This document shows, one piece after another, positions 42,127 to 51,282 of a DNA stretch of 64,000 nucleotides. A program made the translations under genes and the position numbers. How positions within the stretch are numbered: the stretch's first letter is position 1; the number at the start of each line of letters is the position of its first letter. This DNA is from Candidatus Saccharimonadota bacterium (GTDB lineage: Bacteria > Patescibacteriota > Saccharimonadia > Saccharimonadales > Saccharimonadaceae): the NCBI GenBank assembly GCA_017433245.1, contig JAFRHO010000009.1, forward strand, positions 88,626 to 152,625. Reading direction: 5' to 3'. The notes beneath the pieces were generated by a model that did no database searches, was not told the origin of the DNA, and saw only the letters and a program-made list of their open reading frames with translations.

Positions 42127-42195
42127 GAGGGTATAAACTGATGGGGATGATTCAGATAAGAATCACTCATGAACATTAAAAAAGGAGGGGAAAGT

Positions 42196-42558
42196 ATGAT
42201 TATTTGGGGGAGCTGGTATCTGATTTCTATTTTCCTGATGGGGTTTTTCGGCTTGAAGCGCTATTCGATGAGCCACAGATTGGTAAAAACCTTTGTGGAA
42301 ATCAAGGCGGAAGAGCTGAGAGCCTATGAAGCCGTGTTCTTAGGCATTGAAGTGTTCCTGGTCTTCTCGGACGAGACGATTTGGAATAACAACATAATCC
42401 TGCTAATGTGTGGGATTATAGTGCTACTGGCTTCACAGTGGATCTTGATGAGGCTAGCAGTCGTGACATCTTCGGGTTTACTTCGGTATACTTTGGAGAG
42501 ACGCCTTGAGTCGATGAGACGTTCTCATAGAGAACGTATTAGAGACGAATTTCGATGA
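42196..42558 (+). CDS. small membrane protein, orphan
   Basis: 120 residues from ATG 42196, behind AAAAGGAGGGGAAAGT, one of the strongest ribosome-binding sites in the window. Hydrophobic segment at the N-terminus (about 3-20) and two more in the middle (about 48-85), then a very basic C-terminal tail (RRLESMRRSHRERIRDEFR). No family recognised. Same architecture as the other orphan units: consensus promoter, strong SD, strong terminator. Confidence 0.65.
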   Translation: MIIWGSWYLISIFLMGFFGLKRYSMSHRLVKTFVEIKAEELRAYEAVFLGIEVFLVFSDETIWNNNIILLMCGIIVLLASQWILMRLAVVTSSGLLRYTLERRLESMRRSHRERIRDEFR

Positions 42559-42567
42559 TCATATTGG

Positions 42568-42594
42568 CCCGGGTCTGATGGCCCGGGTTTTTTT
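42568..42594 (+). terminator. intrinsic terminator
   Basis: GCCCGGG ... CCCGGGT hairpin followed by seven T residues. Confidence 0.85.
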
Positions 42595-42642
42595 CTTGTT
42601 TTTTTATTGTGTTTTTGATGATGCTTGTGTTATAATCATGGT

Positions 42643-44442
42643 ATGAAAAGGCGCGCACGATTGAAACTATATAAACTATTAATGTTTGGGAGTGTAATGG
42701 GATGTTTAGGGAGCGGTGGTCTTGTATCTGCCCTTACTTACCAAACTTCTCAGAATGTCGAATTCACCTTTAATCCCACCATTAGTGTCTCTTTGTCTAG
42801 TAATGATTTAATCATAGATAATCTCACACCAAATAGCAGCAGTGATAGTAATATCATTACTGTTTCTGTTTCTACTAATACAGGCTATGGTTACTACATG
42901 TCAGCAACTGCTGGAACTAGTACAGGAGATACTAATCTTACTAGTACAACTAATAGTGGTAATGTCTTCACTAATCTATCATCTAATGCTGCTACACTGG
43001 CCGCTTTCCCAGACGATCGTTGGGGCTATTCTTACTCTACTGACGACGGTTCTACTTGGATCAGTGGTAGTCAGGGCAGCACGACCTCAGGTTATAACGG
43101 ACTTCCACTAGACAATGACGATAGTGGCGCTACGGGTGTCATCCTCGCTAGTACAGACTCTTTCAGTAACTCAGGCTCCGTCAAATTCAAAATCGGTGCT
43201 AAGGCCAGTGCTACCCAAGCCACTGGTACTTATACCAACACAGTCAATTTCTATGCTGTAGCTAATCCAGAACCACAATTAGGTCCAGAATCTTGCAATC
43301 CACGCAAGATTTGTTACCACGCAAATGCCCTCACGACCGTAGAAGGTACTATGGGCGAACAAAGTAAGGATGATAGTAACGCAAATATCTCAGACGGTGC
43401 TACGGTTACCCTTCTAGCTTCTAACTTCAGCAGAACTGGTTACGGCTTTGCCGGCTGGTCAGATGCTTATGATTATAGCGGTAATTTTTATGGTCCAAGT
43501 GAAACTATCACCGTACCAAATGGCACCACTACTAATGGTCTATCCCTTTACGCTATTTGGATAAGGTCTGAAGGCAGTATCCAAGATTCCACTAAAGTAT
43601 CACAAATCTGTAATCACCTTTCCCAATCTGGTCCAAGTATTCCAAAGACCCTAAACTCAGTTTCTGCTTTAACCGATCAACGTGACGGAGAAACATATGC
43701 TATTGCTCGTCTGGCTGATGGTAATTGTTGGATGATAGAAAACTTGCGTCTCGAAAATACTGCTGCTCATAATGCTGATGGCTCTCTTGCGCAAGGCTAT
43801 AATACGAACTTTATAGGATTGGCTGAACCTGAGGATAGTAATTTTGCCGATTCTACAGTGGCAAATAGTTTATATACGGTTCAGACTGGAGTTGAGGGGA
43901 AAATAGTAATTGAAGATTATGATAGGGGTTATAGATTCCCCCGCTATAATAATACTAATGCACAAAACAGAGCATCAGGCATTACTACTAATAACGCAAA
44001 TGTCTATTCATATGGTAATTATTACACATGGCCTGCCGCGATAGCTAATACTACACGTTACGATCGGGGCGAAGATAATGGTGAGCCTAATAAATCTATT
44101 TGTCCGACTGGGTGGAGATTGCCACGAGGAGGGAGATCTACGGTCACAGACTATGGTATTCTGGATGTAGCTATGGGTGGTACTGGTGAAACTCAGAATA
44201 GTTCGGAAGCTTCTAATAGATGGCGTGAGTATCCAAATAACTATCTGTATTCTGGTATTATCAGCTCATCATCAATTGCGTTAAGAGGAACAAATGGAGA
44301 ATATTGGTCAATTTCTAATGGATATAGCAATAGTGAGGCGCTTATGTTGTCATTTGGTAATAATAAGTTGAGTTTAACTCGAAATGGCAACTATAAGTAT
44401 TATGGTTTGAGCGTTCGTTGTATGACTTCACCAGGTGCATAA
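42643..44442 (+). CDS. secreted FISUMP-domain surface protein (paralogue 2)
   Basis: 599 residues from ATG 42643; leaderless behind TATAAT (42631-42636). Signal peptide (about 1-30), Ser/Thr/Asn-rich beta region (30-210), InlB-type repeat (KICYHANA...TGYGFAGWSD...LSLYAIWI), then a FISUMP-type domain (TDQRDGETYAIARLADGNCWMIENLRLE ... EYWS ... LSVRCM). Same domain order as the proteins at 29861 and 62299. Unlike those it is on the plus strand and no long palindrome follows it; its C-terminal codons look ordinary. Confidence 0.85.
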   Translation: MKRRARLKLYKLLMFGSVMGCLGSGGLVSALTYQTSQNVEFTFNPTISVSLSSNDLIIDNLTPNSSSDSNIITVSVSTNTGYGYYMSATAGTSTGDTNLTSTTNSGNVFTNLSSNAATLAAFPDDRWGYSYSTDDGSTWISGSQGSTTSGYNGLPLDNDDSGATGVILASTDSFSNSGSVKFKIGAKASATQATGTYTNTVNFYAVANPEPQLGPESCNPRKICYHANALTTVEGTMGEQSKDDSNANISDGATVTLLASNFSRTGYGFAGWSDAYDYSGNFYGPSETITVPNGTTTNGLSLYAIWIRSEGSIQDSTKVSQICNHLSQSGPSIPKTLNSVSALTDQRDGETYAIARLADGNCWMIENLRLENTAAHNADGSLAQGYNTNFIGLAEPEDSNFADSTVANSLYTVQTGVEGKIVIEDYDRGYRFPRYNNTNAQNRASGITTNNANVYSYGNYYTWPAAIANTTRYDRGEDNGEPNKSICPTGWRLPRGGRSTVTDYGILDVAMGGTGETQNSSEASNRWREYPNNYLYSGIISSSSIALRGTNGEYWSISNGYSNSEALMLSFGNNKLSLTRNGNYKYYGLSVRCMTSPGA

Positions 44443-44530
44443 CTTTTGTTGTGCCATTCTGTTAATTGAATTAGTGTTATTTTTGTGTTGTTAATTTAGG
44501 TATGGTAAAATAGAGAAAGAGCGGAGAGTT

Positions 44531-45853
44531 ATGAAGACATTTTTCTTTTATGATTTGGAAACGTCGGGGTTGATGCCGCGAGAAGATAGGATTATGCAGT
44601 TTGCGGGGCAGCGGACCGACATGGGCTTGGAGCCTGTCGGTGAGCCGGTGAATATACTGGTGAAAATGACGGATGATGCTTTGCCGAGCCCAGGAGCGAT
44701 TAATGTGACAAAAATTACGCCGCAGCAGACTTTGATGGATGGAATGAGCGAGGCGGAGTTTTGTCGGTACGTGACGGAAGAGATATTTATGCCGGAGACG
44801 ATTGCAGTAGGGTACAATACGGTACGATTTGATGATGAGTTTATGCGGGCGATTTTGTGGCGGAATTTTTACGATTCGTACGAGTGGCAGTGGAAGGACG
44901 GGCGGTCGCGGTGGGATATACTGGACGTGGTGCGACTGACGAGGGCGTTAAGACCGGAAGGAATTGAATGGCCGTTTCGAGAAGATGGCAAGCCGACGAA
45001 TCGGTTAGAACTCATTACAAAATTGAACGGCGTATCGCACGAGCATGCGCATGATGCATTATCTGATGTATATGCGACAATCGCGGTGGCAAAGTTAATT
45101 CGGGAGAAACAACCGAAACTATTTGACTATCTTTTGAAGATGCGGGACAAGAAGGAAGTGCGGAAATTGGTGAATCTTGAGAATCCACAGCCGTTTGTGT
45201 ATGCGTCGGGGAGATATTCAAGTGATCATAATAAGACGAATGTAGTATTTCCAATTGCACCAGGACGAAATGGAAATGTGTTAGTTTATGATTTACGCTA
45301 TAGTTTGGATGAGATTGATCCGGAAAACTGCTATCCAGTTGTGAAGGAATTATGTTACAACAAGTGCCCGGCGGTGGCGCCGATGGGAGTGCTGGAGTCG
45401 GGCGATGGGTGGAAGAAGATTAGTTTGACGCCGGAACAAGTGCAAGAGAATCTGAAGACTTTGCTTAACCATCCTGAATTTGCGGAGCAAATGCGAATGC
45501 AGTATGAGAATCGGCCGGAATTCCCGCCGGCGGTGGAGCCGGAGGCGGCACTTTACGATGGATTCCTGAACGATAGGGATAGAATAAAAGTTTCGGCGGT
45601 GCGGAATGCGGAGCCACGTAAATTGGCAGATTTTCATCCAGAATTTGATGATGAAAGATTGCCGGAATTATTATTGCACTACAAAGGTCGAAACTTTCCG
45701 GAAACTTTGTCGGAATCTGAGGCGGAAGCCTATGAAGAGTACCGTAGAGCAAGACTGGAACGGCAAGTTCCGAGGTTTATGGCAGAACTTGGGAAAGTCA
45801 CGGACGATTTCGTGAAAGAAGAACTATTATTGTATATGCAATCTTTGCAATAG
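44531..45853 (+). CDS. sbcB: exodeoxyribonuclease I
   Basis: 440 residues. 3'-5' single-strand DNA exonuclease of the DEDDh class: FYDLETSG (motif I), VGYNTVRFDDEFMR (motif II), HDALSDVYATIAVAKL (motif III), then the ExoI-specific SH3-like and helical C-terminal domains (HPEFAEQM, LLHYKGRNFPETL). GGAGAG precedes the ATG and GGTAAAAT lies upstream. Repair and recombination role. Confidence 0.93.
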   Translation: MKTFFFYDLETSGLMPREDRIMQFAGQRTDMGLEPVGEPVNILVKMTDDALPSPGAINVTKITPQQTLMDGMSEAEFCRYVTEEIFMPETIAVGYNTVRFDDEFMRAILWRNFYDSYEWQWKDGRSRWDILDVVRLTRALRPEGIEWPFREDGKPTNRLELITKLNGVSHEHAHDALSDVYATIAVAKLIREKQPKLFDYLLKMRDKKEVRKLVNLENPQPFVYASGRYSSDHNKTNVVFPIAPGRNGNVLVYDLRYSLDEIDPENCYPVVKELCYNKCPAVAPMGVLESGDGWKKISLTPEQVQENLKTLLNHPEFAEQMRMQYENRPEFPPAVEPEAALYDGFLNDRDRIKVSAVRNAEPRKLADFHPEFDDERLPELLLHYKGRNFPETLSESEAEAYEEYRRARLERQVPRFMAELGKVTDDFVKEELLLYMQSLQ

Positions 45854-45854
45854 T

Positions 45855-46769
45855 TTAGAGCTTAACCGAGCTGATGGCTTTTTTCAGCGTGTTGATGGAC
45901 TTTTGCAGAGCGATACCTTCGGCTTCGGAAAGTTTGAGGTCGAGACGACGGATGATGCCGGTTCGACCAATGACAGTAGGCCAGCCAAAGGAGGTGTCGG
46001 AGAAGTGGTCGTAAGATGAGACTGGTAAAACACGTAGTTCGTCATTGAAGATGCAATTCAAGATATCAATAACACAAGTAGCGATGCCGTAATAAGTGGC
46101 GCCCTTTTTCTCGATGATATCGTAGGCTTCGTTACGGACAAAATCAGAGATGTCGGTACGAATAGTTTTATCGAGAAGTTTGGTGACGGGTTGGCCGCCG
46201 AGATCAGCCAGTGACCATAAGGTTAGTTCGGAATCACCGTGTTCACCAACTTGATAGGCGTGGACAGATTTTGGATTGACGTTTAAATAGCCGGCGATAC
46301 GGGTACGGAGACGGGCGGAATCAAGTACGGTGCCAGAACCGATGACTTTTTCGGCGGGAAGGCCGGAGAATTTGTAAGTATAGTAAGTGAGCACATCCAT
46401 CGGATTGGTGACGACGAGAAAGATGCCATTAAAACCAGAGTCCATAATTTGCTCGATCATGCCTTGGAGGATGTTGACATTTTTCTTCAAGAGTTCCATG
46501 CGAGTTTCACCGGGTTTTTGAGCTGCACCAGCGGTAATCACAATTACATCGCAATCATGAGCATCCTTGTAGGTGCCATTGCGGACTTTAACGTAACTAG
46601 GGGCGACGGCGAGTGCATCACGGAGATCCATGGCTTCGCCTTCGGCGTCTTTCGCGATAATGTCAGTTAAAATAATTTCATTGATTGTGGTACGCTGATT
46701 CATGATACCGTAAGCGATACTCGCGCCCACATTCCCAGTACCGACGATCATGATTTTATTATTGTCCAT
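45855..46769 (-). CDS. ldh: L-lactate dehydrogenase
   Basis: 304 residues. NAD-binding VGTGNVGASIAYG, substrate-loop AQKPGETRMELL (Gln before KPGE, typical of LDH rather than malate dehydrogenase), catalytic GEHGDSE and SYDHFSD. Regenerates NAD from pyruvate reduction, fitting a fermentative reduced-metabolism cell. Leaderless: TATAAT 6 nt before the ATG on the minus strand. Divergent from the DUF2207 gene. Confidence 0.93.
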   Translation of the reverse strand: MDNNKIMIVGTGNVGASIAYGIMNQRTTINEIILTDIIAKDAEGEAMDLRDALAVAPSYVKVRNGTYKDAHDCDVIVITAGAAQKPGETRMELLKKNVNILQGMIEQIMDSGFNGIFLVVTNPMDVLTYYTYKFSGLPAEKVIGSGTVLDSARLRTRIAGYLNVNPKSVHAYQVGEHGDSELTLWSLADLGGQPVTKLLDKTIRTDISDFVRNEAYDIIEKKGATYYGIATCVIDILNCIFNDELRVLPVSSYDHFSDTSFGWPTVIGRTGIIRRLDLKLSEAEGIALQKSINTLKKAISSVKL

Positions 46770-46813
46770 ATTAACATTATAACATAAGCATTATGATTTG
46801 ATATAATAGTATT

Positions 46814-48691
46814 ATGAAGAAAATATGTGCGTTTTTGATAGCAATGATAGCAACTTTAATGACTGTGCCAGTGTATGCCGGAGTGAATGATTTTTATTTC
46901 AGTGATTTCACGGCGGATTATTATTTGACGAAGGATGCAGAGGGAGTATCGCGTCTTAAGGTGGTAGAAAACGTGACGGCGGAGTTTCCGAATTATAACC
47001 AAAACAAGGGGATTTGTCGATATATCCCTTTTACGAATCAGGATAATGCAAATGTGACTTTGCCGCATTTGACGCGTTCGGATATAAAGGTAACGCGAAA
47101 TGGTCAGGTAGAACCAATTTATAGTATCGAGAAAGAGGCTGGTAAAACCACGAATTATTATAGTGTATGTACTGGCACAGACGAATATGTGTTAGGAAGT
47201 CAGACTTATACTTTCGAGTATGAGTTCGAGAAAGTAGTGACTGAATTTACTGACAAAGGTAAGACATTCCAAGAATTGTACTGGGATACGAATGGCAACG
47301 GAGCGTCGCAGAAATTCGATAAGGTAACGGCGAGATTGCATTTTGCAGAGCCGGAGGAATGGACGGGTGGCAGTTGGTGTTATGTAGGAAAGTATGGTGA
47401 GAGTGGCCAAGATAGGTGTACGATGACTAAAATAGAAGATGGGGTGGAGTTCACAGCGTCAGATTTGAAGAGTGGAGAAAACTTAACCATGGATGTAGAA
47501 TTGAAAGCCGGTTCGTTTGTGGTGCCAGAGCCGGAAGATAATTACGCCTACGTGAAAGTGATTGCAGTACTCGGGGTGATTTGTCTATTGTGCATCGGAA
47601 TAGCATTAAAAAAATACTTAGCAACAAGAGAAAAGACAAGTTATTACAAAGGACTTTTTGTAAAACCGGAGTATCAGCCGAACAAAGATTACAGTTTACC
47701 AGAGATGGCGGAGATTTTTATCGGTAAGAAGAAAGATGCTAAAGTGGCGATGTTGCTAGAACTAGTAGTGAATCGTAAAATTGAGTTCGTGAGGGGGGAA
47801 AAGAAACGACAGTGGAAGATAAAGGTGAATAACCTTGACAATGTGAGTTTAAACTATGTTGATTTACTGTCAATTTTGAATGGAGGAACGAAACCGTCGG
47901 TTGGAAGTGAAATTGAGCTTAAGACTCGGTCGGCGACTAGTCAATTAATTGCTTTGAAGAATACGATGAATAAGAGACTGTTGAAAGAACTAAAAGAGCA
48001 TGGTTTGGTGGAGGAGAAGTATCATATTGGCGAGAGTGGTGGTAGAGGGTTCGGTAATGTAATTGCATTAAGTATCGTGATTGTGCCAGTGGTGTTAATG
48101 GTGGGGGTGTTTATATTGGGTTTGTTTGAGGATGCATTAAATCTCGACAGTACATATGGAGGCAAGATGATATTTGAAGAACAATTCTTCTTGACAGCAT
48201 TTCTAATGATAGTCTTTACCGTGATAATTGTAGTGTGGCTTTGGGATAAAAAGCAAACTTATGCTGGACATACGGTTGAAGGACTAAAAATGTCGAAATA
48301 CATGGATGGACTAGAGTTGTATATAAGAATGGCAGAGGCGGAGCGTATGAAGTTACTGCAAAGCGTGGAAGGCGCAGATATTTCTGCGGAAGGGATTGTG
48401 AAACTATACGAAAAGCTGTTGCCATATGCAGCGATATTTGGCTTGGAAGAAAGCTGGATGAATGAGATGAAAGAATATTGCCAAGTGGAGGAGATTGAAG
48501 AACCAGACTATTTGATGAATGGACTGGCGGCATCCGAAATATCGCGCAGTTTGAGAAATGCTGCTTCAATTGCAACAGCTTCTTCGACGATGTCGAGTTC
48601 GGGTGGAGGTTCGTCTTCTGGATTTTCCGGTGGGGGCGGAGGCGGCTTTTCCGGCGGTGGGGGCGGAGGCGGAGGATTTGGGGGGAGATAG
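46814..48691 (+). CDS. DUF2207-family membrane protein
   Basis: 625 residues. Signal peptide (about 1-22), an extracytoplasmic beta domain (25-235; FTADYYLTKDAEGVSRLKVVE...), a membrane helix near 245-263, a cytoplasmic winged-helix-like region, two more helices (about 415-475) and a terminal Gly/Ser-rich low-complexity tail. The order matches DUF2207 proteins, whose function is unknown. Leaderless: TATAAT at 46802-46807. Shares a short divergent promoter region with ldh. Confidence 0.85.
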   Translation: MKKICAFLIAMIATLMTVPVYAGVNDFYFSDFTADYYLTKDAEGVSRLKVVENVTAEFPNYNQNKGICRYIPFTNQDNANVTLPHLTRSDIKVTRNGQVEPIYSIEKEAGKTTNYYSVCTGTDEYVLGSQTYTFEYEFEKVVTEFTDKGKTFQELYWDTNGNGASQKFDKVTARLHFAEPEEWTGGSWCYVGKYGESGQDRCTMTKIEDGVEFTASDLKSGENLTMDVELKAGSFVVPEPEDNYAYVKVIAVLGVICLLCIGIALKKYLATREKTSYYKGLFVKPEYQPNKDYSLPEMAEIFIGKKKDAKVAMLLELVVNRKIEFVRGEKKRQWKIKVNNLDNVSLNYVDLLSILNGGTKPSVGSEIELKTRSATSQLIALKNTMNKRLLKELKEHGLVEEKYHIGESGGRGFGNVIALSIVIVPVVLMVGVFILGLFEDALNLDSTYGGKMIFEEQFFLTAFLMIVFTVIIVVWLWDKKQTYAGHTVEGLKMSKYMDGLELYIRMAEAERMKLLQSVEGADISAEGIVKLYEKLLPYAAIFGLEESWMNEMKEYCQVEEIEEPDYLMNGLAASEISRSLRNAASIATASSTMSSSGGGSSSGFSGGGGGGFSGGGGGGGGFGGR

Positions 48692-48743
48692 AATCTTGGC
48701 CTTTTCTTTGGAAAAGAAAAGGCCAGCAAAAGAAATCAGTATG

Positions 48744-48780
48744 AAACGAAAAACGGAAGTGAATTCCGATTTTTCGTTTT
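48744..48780 (+). terminator. terminator after the DUF2207 gene
   Basis: AACGAAAAACGGAA / TTCCGATTTTTCGTT hairpin ending in a T run; a second GGCCTTTTCTT / AAGAAAAGGCC stem lies at 48698-48724. Confidence 0.75.
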
Positions 48781-48789
48781 GATTATGAG

Positions 48790-48814
48790 TAAATTATCGT
48801 GTTGCGATAATTTA
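48790..48814. promoter_or_regulatory. perfect 10-bp inverted repeat upstream of the 48876 gene
   Basis: TAAATTATCG, 5-nt loop, CGATAATTTA. It sits about 30 nt upstream of a TATAAT (48842-48847), where an operator would lie; it lacks a T tract for a terminator. Confidence 0.45.
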
Positions 48815-48875
48815 CGGAATGTGATATTATGTATGCATAAGTATAATAAATTATTAATTTTGAAGGAAGATTGAA

Positions 48876-49784
48876 ATGGATCCAACGAATAACCCAACAC
48901 CAACTCCAACGCCGGCTCCAGTGCCTGGAGCGGCACCTGCTCCAGCACCGGCAGCACCAAATCCAGCACCGGCTGCGCCAGACCCGATGTCGGCAGGTGG
49001 TTTTAACAATCAAGGTCCGGCAGCGCCAGCGGCTCCTGCTGCACCAGTGAATCCAGTGGTTCAACCAACTGGTGTGCCAGGACAACCACCGATAAATCCG
49101 GTAGTGAAGCCGTCTGGTTTGGGTGTAACGGATCCAATTATGATGCCAGAGAAACCAGCAGCTCCAGATCCGGTTGAAGAGGAACTTAAGGCGCCGATGA
49201 AAGCGGCGGGACCAGTTCCTGGTTCAATTGGCTCGGCGGTTTCGGGTCCAGCAGGTGGAGCTGAAGCTGCGGTAGAACCAACAAATAATCCATTTGCCGG
49301 TGATACAACAAAGCCGACTCCAAGTGTCTCCTTCAATGATCCAGCTGTGCAGCCGGCTGCTGGTACCGGTTCAGCTAAACCGAAAACTAATAAAACCACA
49401 TTAATCGCTTTGATTGTTGTAGCTGCTATGGTGGTAATAGCGCTCGGCGCAGTGTTGGTGATGCAACTGTTGCCTGGCTCAAGTCCAGAACCGACACCAA
49501 ATAATTCCTCTTCGTCTTCTTCGTCATCGTCTCAAACTCAGAGTACCCCTTCTTCTAGCATGAATAGCCAGTCGAGCACTAATTCGAGTAGTAGTACTAC
49601 CACTACCACGACGGATTGTGCAGATGGCGAGACCGATTGTCTTATCGACGAAGACACTGATGAGATAGATACAACTATCGATGAAACGGTTGAGTCGTCC
49701 TCTGAATCCGGTACTAGTTCCAGTACGAGTAGTGGTGATACGAGTAGCTCAAGTGTAACTGAAACTAAGCCGATTGACGATTAA
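48876..49784 (+). CDS. Pro/Ala-rich membrane protein with Ser/Thr-rich outer tail
   Basis: 302 residues of low complexity. The cytoplasmic half (1-170) is rich in Pro, Ala, Thr and Asn. One membrane helix (about 172-198; LIALIVVAAMVVIALGAVLV) is followed by a Ser/Thr-rich outer segment with acidic TTDCADGETDCLIDEDTD and a Cys pair. No known domain. GGAAG before the ATG. May act as a stalk or surface spacer. Confidence 0.7.
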   Translation: MDPTNNPTPTPTPAPVPGAAPAPAPAAPNPAPAAPDPMSAGGFNNQGPAAPAAPAAPVNPVVQPTGVPGQPPINPVVKPSGLGVTDPIMMPEKPAAPDPVEEELKAPMKAAGPVPGSIGSAVSGPAGGAEAAVEPTNNPFAGDTTKPTPSVSFNDPAVQPAAGTGSAKPKTNKTTLIALIVVAAMVVIALGAVLVMQLLPGSSPEPTPNNSSSSSSSSSQTQSTPSSSMNSQSSTNSSSSTTTTTTDCADGETDCLIDEDTDEIDTTIDETVESSSESGTSSSTSSGDTSSSSVTETKPIDD

Positions 49785-49808
49785 ACCTGTTTATTGTACA
49801 ATATATCT

Positions 49809-51227
49809 ATGAAAAAGAGATATATTACGACTGCGATTCCGTATGTAAATGGTTCGCCTCATATTGGGCACGCGATGGATTATTGTTTGGCAGATGTCTG
49901 TGCTAGATATTATCGCGCTTGTGGAGATGAAGTAAAGTTTCAGATTGGGACAGATGAGCACGGGAATAAAATTTTCCAAAAAGCAAAAGAATTGAATATT
50001 CCGGTTCAGGAGTATGTAGATAAAAATTCTGAGAAATTTAAAAGCTTTGTTGAAAAGCTGGGTGTTTCGTATACTGATTTTGTGAGGACGACTAGCTCTA
50101 AACATGAAGAATATGTGCGGAGAATTTGGCAGAAATTATCTAACCATATTTATAAAGACAAATATGAGGGCTGGTATTGTACTGGGTGTGAACGTTATAT
50201 TACAGAGAAGGAATATGAGGAGAATGATGGTGTTTGTCCTGACCACCAGAAGCCGTATGAGAAATTGAAGGAAGAGAACTATTATTATCGAGTTGCGGAT
50301 TTTAAGGAACAAATTCGTAAGGCAATTGAATCGGACAAGATGTTAATTCTACCAGATTTTCGTAAAAAAGAAATATTGAGATTGCTTGAAGAAACGCCGG
50401 ATGTATCGATTTCACGACCTACCTCACAACTGACTTGGGGGGTAACAGTTCCTGGTGATGAAACTCAAGTGATGTATGTCTGGATGGATGCTTTGGCAAA
50501 TTATATTACGGTACTAGGTTATCCTGAAGAGGATATATCGGACTGGTGGCCAGCAACAGCGCAATTTGTGGGGAAGGATATCTTGAGGTTTCATACAATT
50601 TTGTGGCCAGCAATCCTGATGGGGCTCGGTCTGCCGCTACCCAAAACGGTTGTTTCGCATGGCATGGTGTTGTCTAATGGCCAGAAGATGTCGAAAACAA
50701 TCGGTAATGTTGTAGAACCAATAGAAGTGATTGATAAATATGGATTAGAAGCGTTTCGTTATTATTTCTTGAGGCATGTGGATACTTTCGCGGATGCGGA
50801 TTTTACGTGGGAGAAGTATAGTGAAGCATATAATAATGAGTTAGCAAATGATTTAGGAAATTTGGTACAAAGGTTGGCGACTCTGGCGCAGAAGAATAAT
50901 GTAAGGATTGATAAAATTGATGATATGGTGTTTTCGGACGAATATGTTAGACTAATGGACGAGTGCAAATATGCGAGGGCGTTTGATTTAGTTTGGGAAA
51001 AGATTCAGAACTTGAATAAACGGATTGATGACGAGAAACCGTGGAGTCTAGCGAAAAACGGCGAGGTTGATCAATTGAATCAGTGCATGCAAAGTTTAAT
51101 CAATGACTTATTGTTGGCAAACTATGAATTGTCACCTTTCTTGCCTGGGACTGCGGAAAAGATTAAGGGTGTTTTTGCTGGTGATGAGGTTATGCCGCCA
51201 GAATCACCACTATTCCCAAAAGGATAA
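49809..51227 (+). CDS. metG: methionyl-tRNA synthetase
   Basis: 472 residues from ATG 49809 (TACAAT at 49796-49801 ends 7 nt before it). Class I: TAIPYVNGSPHIGHAM (HIGH), a connective-peptide zinc knuckle with one CTGC and a later Cys, KMSKT loop (GQKMSKTIGN) and the anticodon-binding helix bundle. No C-terminal tRNA-binding extension. Ends with a shared bidirectional terminator. Confidence 0.95.
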   Translation: MKKRYITTAIPYVNGSPHIGHAMDYCLADVCARYYRACGDEVKFQIGTDEHGNKIFQKAKELNIPVQEYVDKNSEKFKSFVEKLGVSYTDFVRTTSSKHEEYVRRIWQKLSNHIYKDKYEGWYCTGCERYITEKEYEENDGVCPDHQKPYEKLKEENYYYRVADFKEQIRKAIESDKMLILPDFRKKEILRLLEETPDVSISRPTSQLTWGVTVPGDETQVMYVWMDALANYITVLGYPEEDISDWWPATAQFVGKDILRFHTILWPAILMGLGLPLPKTVVSHGMVLSNGQKMSKTIGNVVEPIEVIDKYGLEAFRYYFLRHVDTFADADFTWEKYSEAYNNELANDLGNLVQRLATLAQKNNVRIDKIDDMVFSDEYVRLMDECKYARAFDLVWEKIQNLNKRIDDEKPWSLAKNGEVDQLNQCMQSLINDLLLANYELSPFLPGTAEKIKGVFAGDEVMPPESPLFPKG

Positions 51228-51239
51228 ACAGAGTAAGAT

Positions 51240-51273
51240 AAAAAATAACCCTTCCATGAAGGGTTATTTTTTG
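51240..51273. terminator. bidirectional terminator metG / MIP channel
   Basis: AAAAAATAACCCTTC / GAAGGGTTATTTTTT, symmetric A and T tracts between two convergent genes. Confidence 0.9.
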
Positions 51274-51282
51274 TGGGACGAT

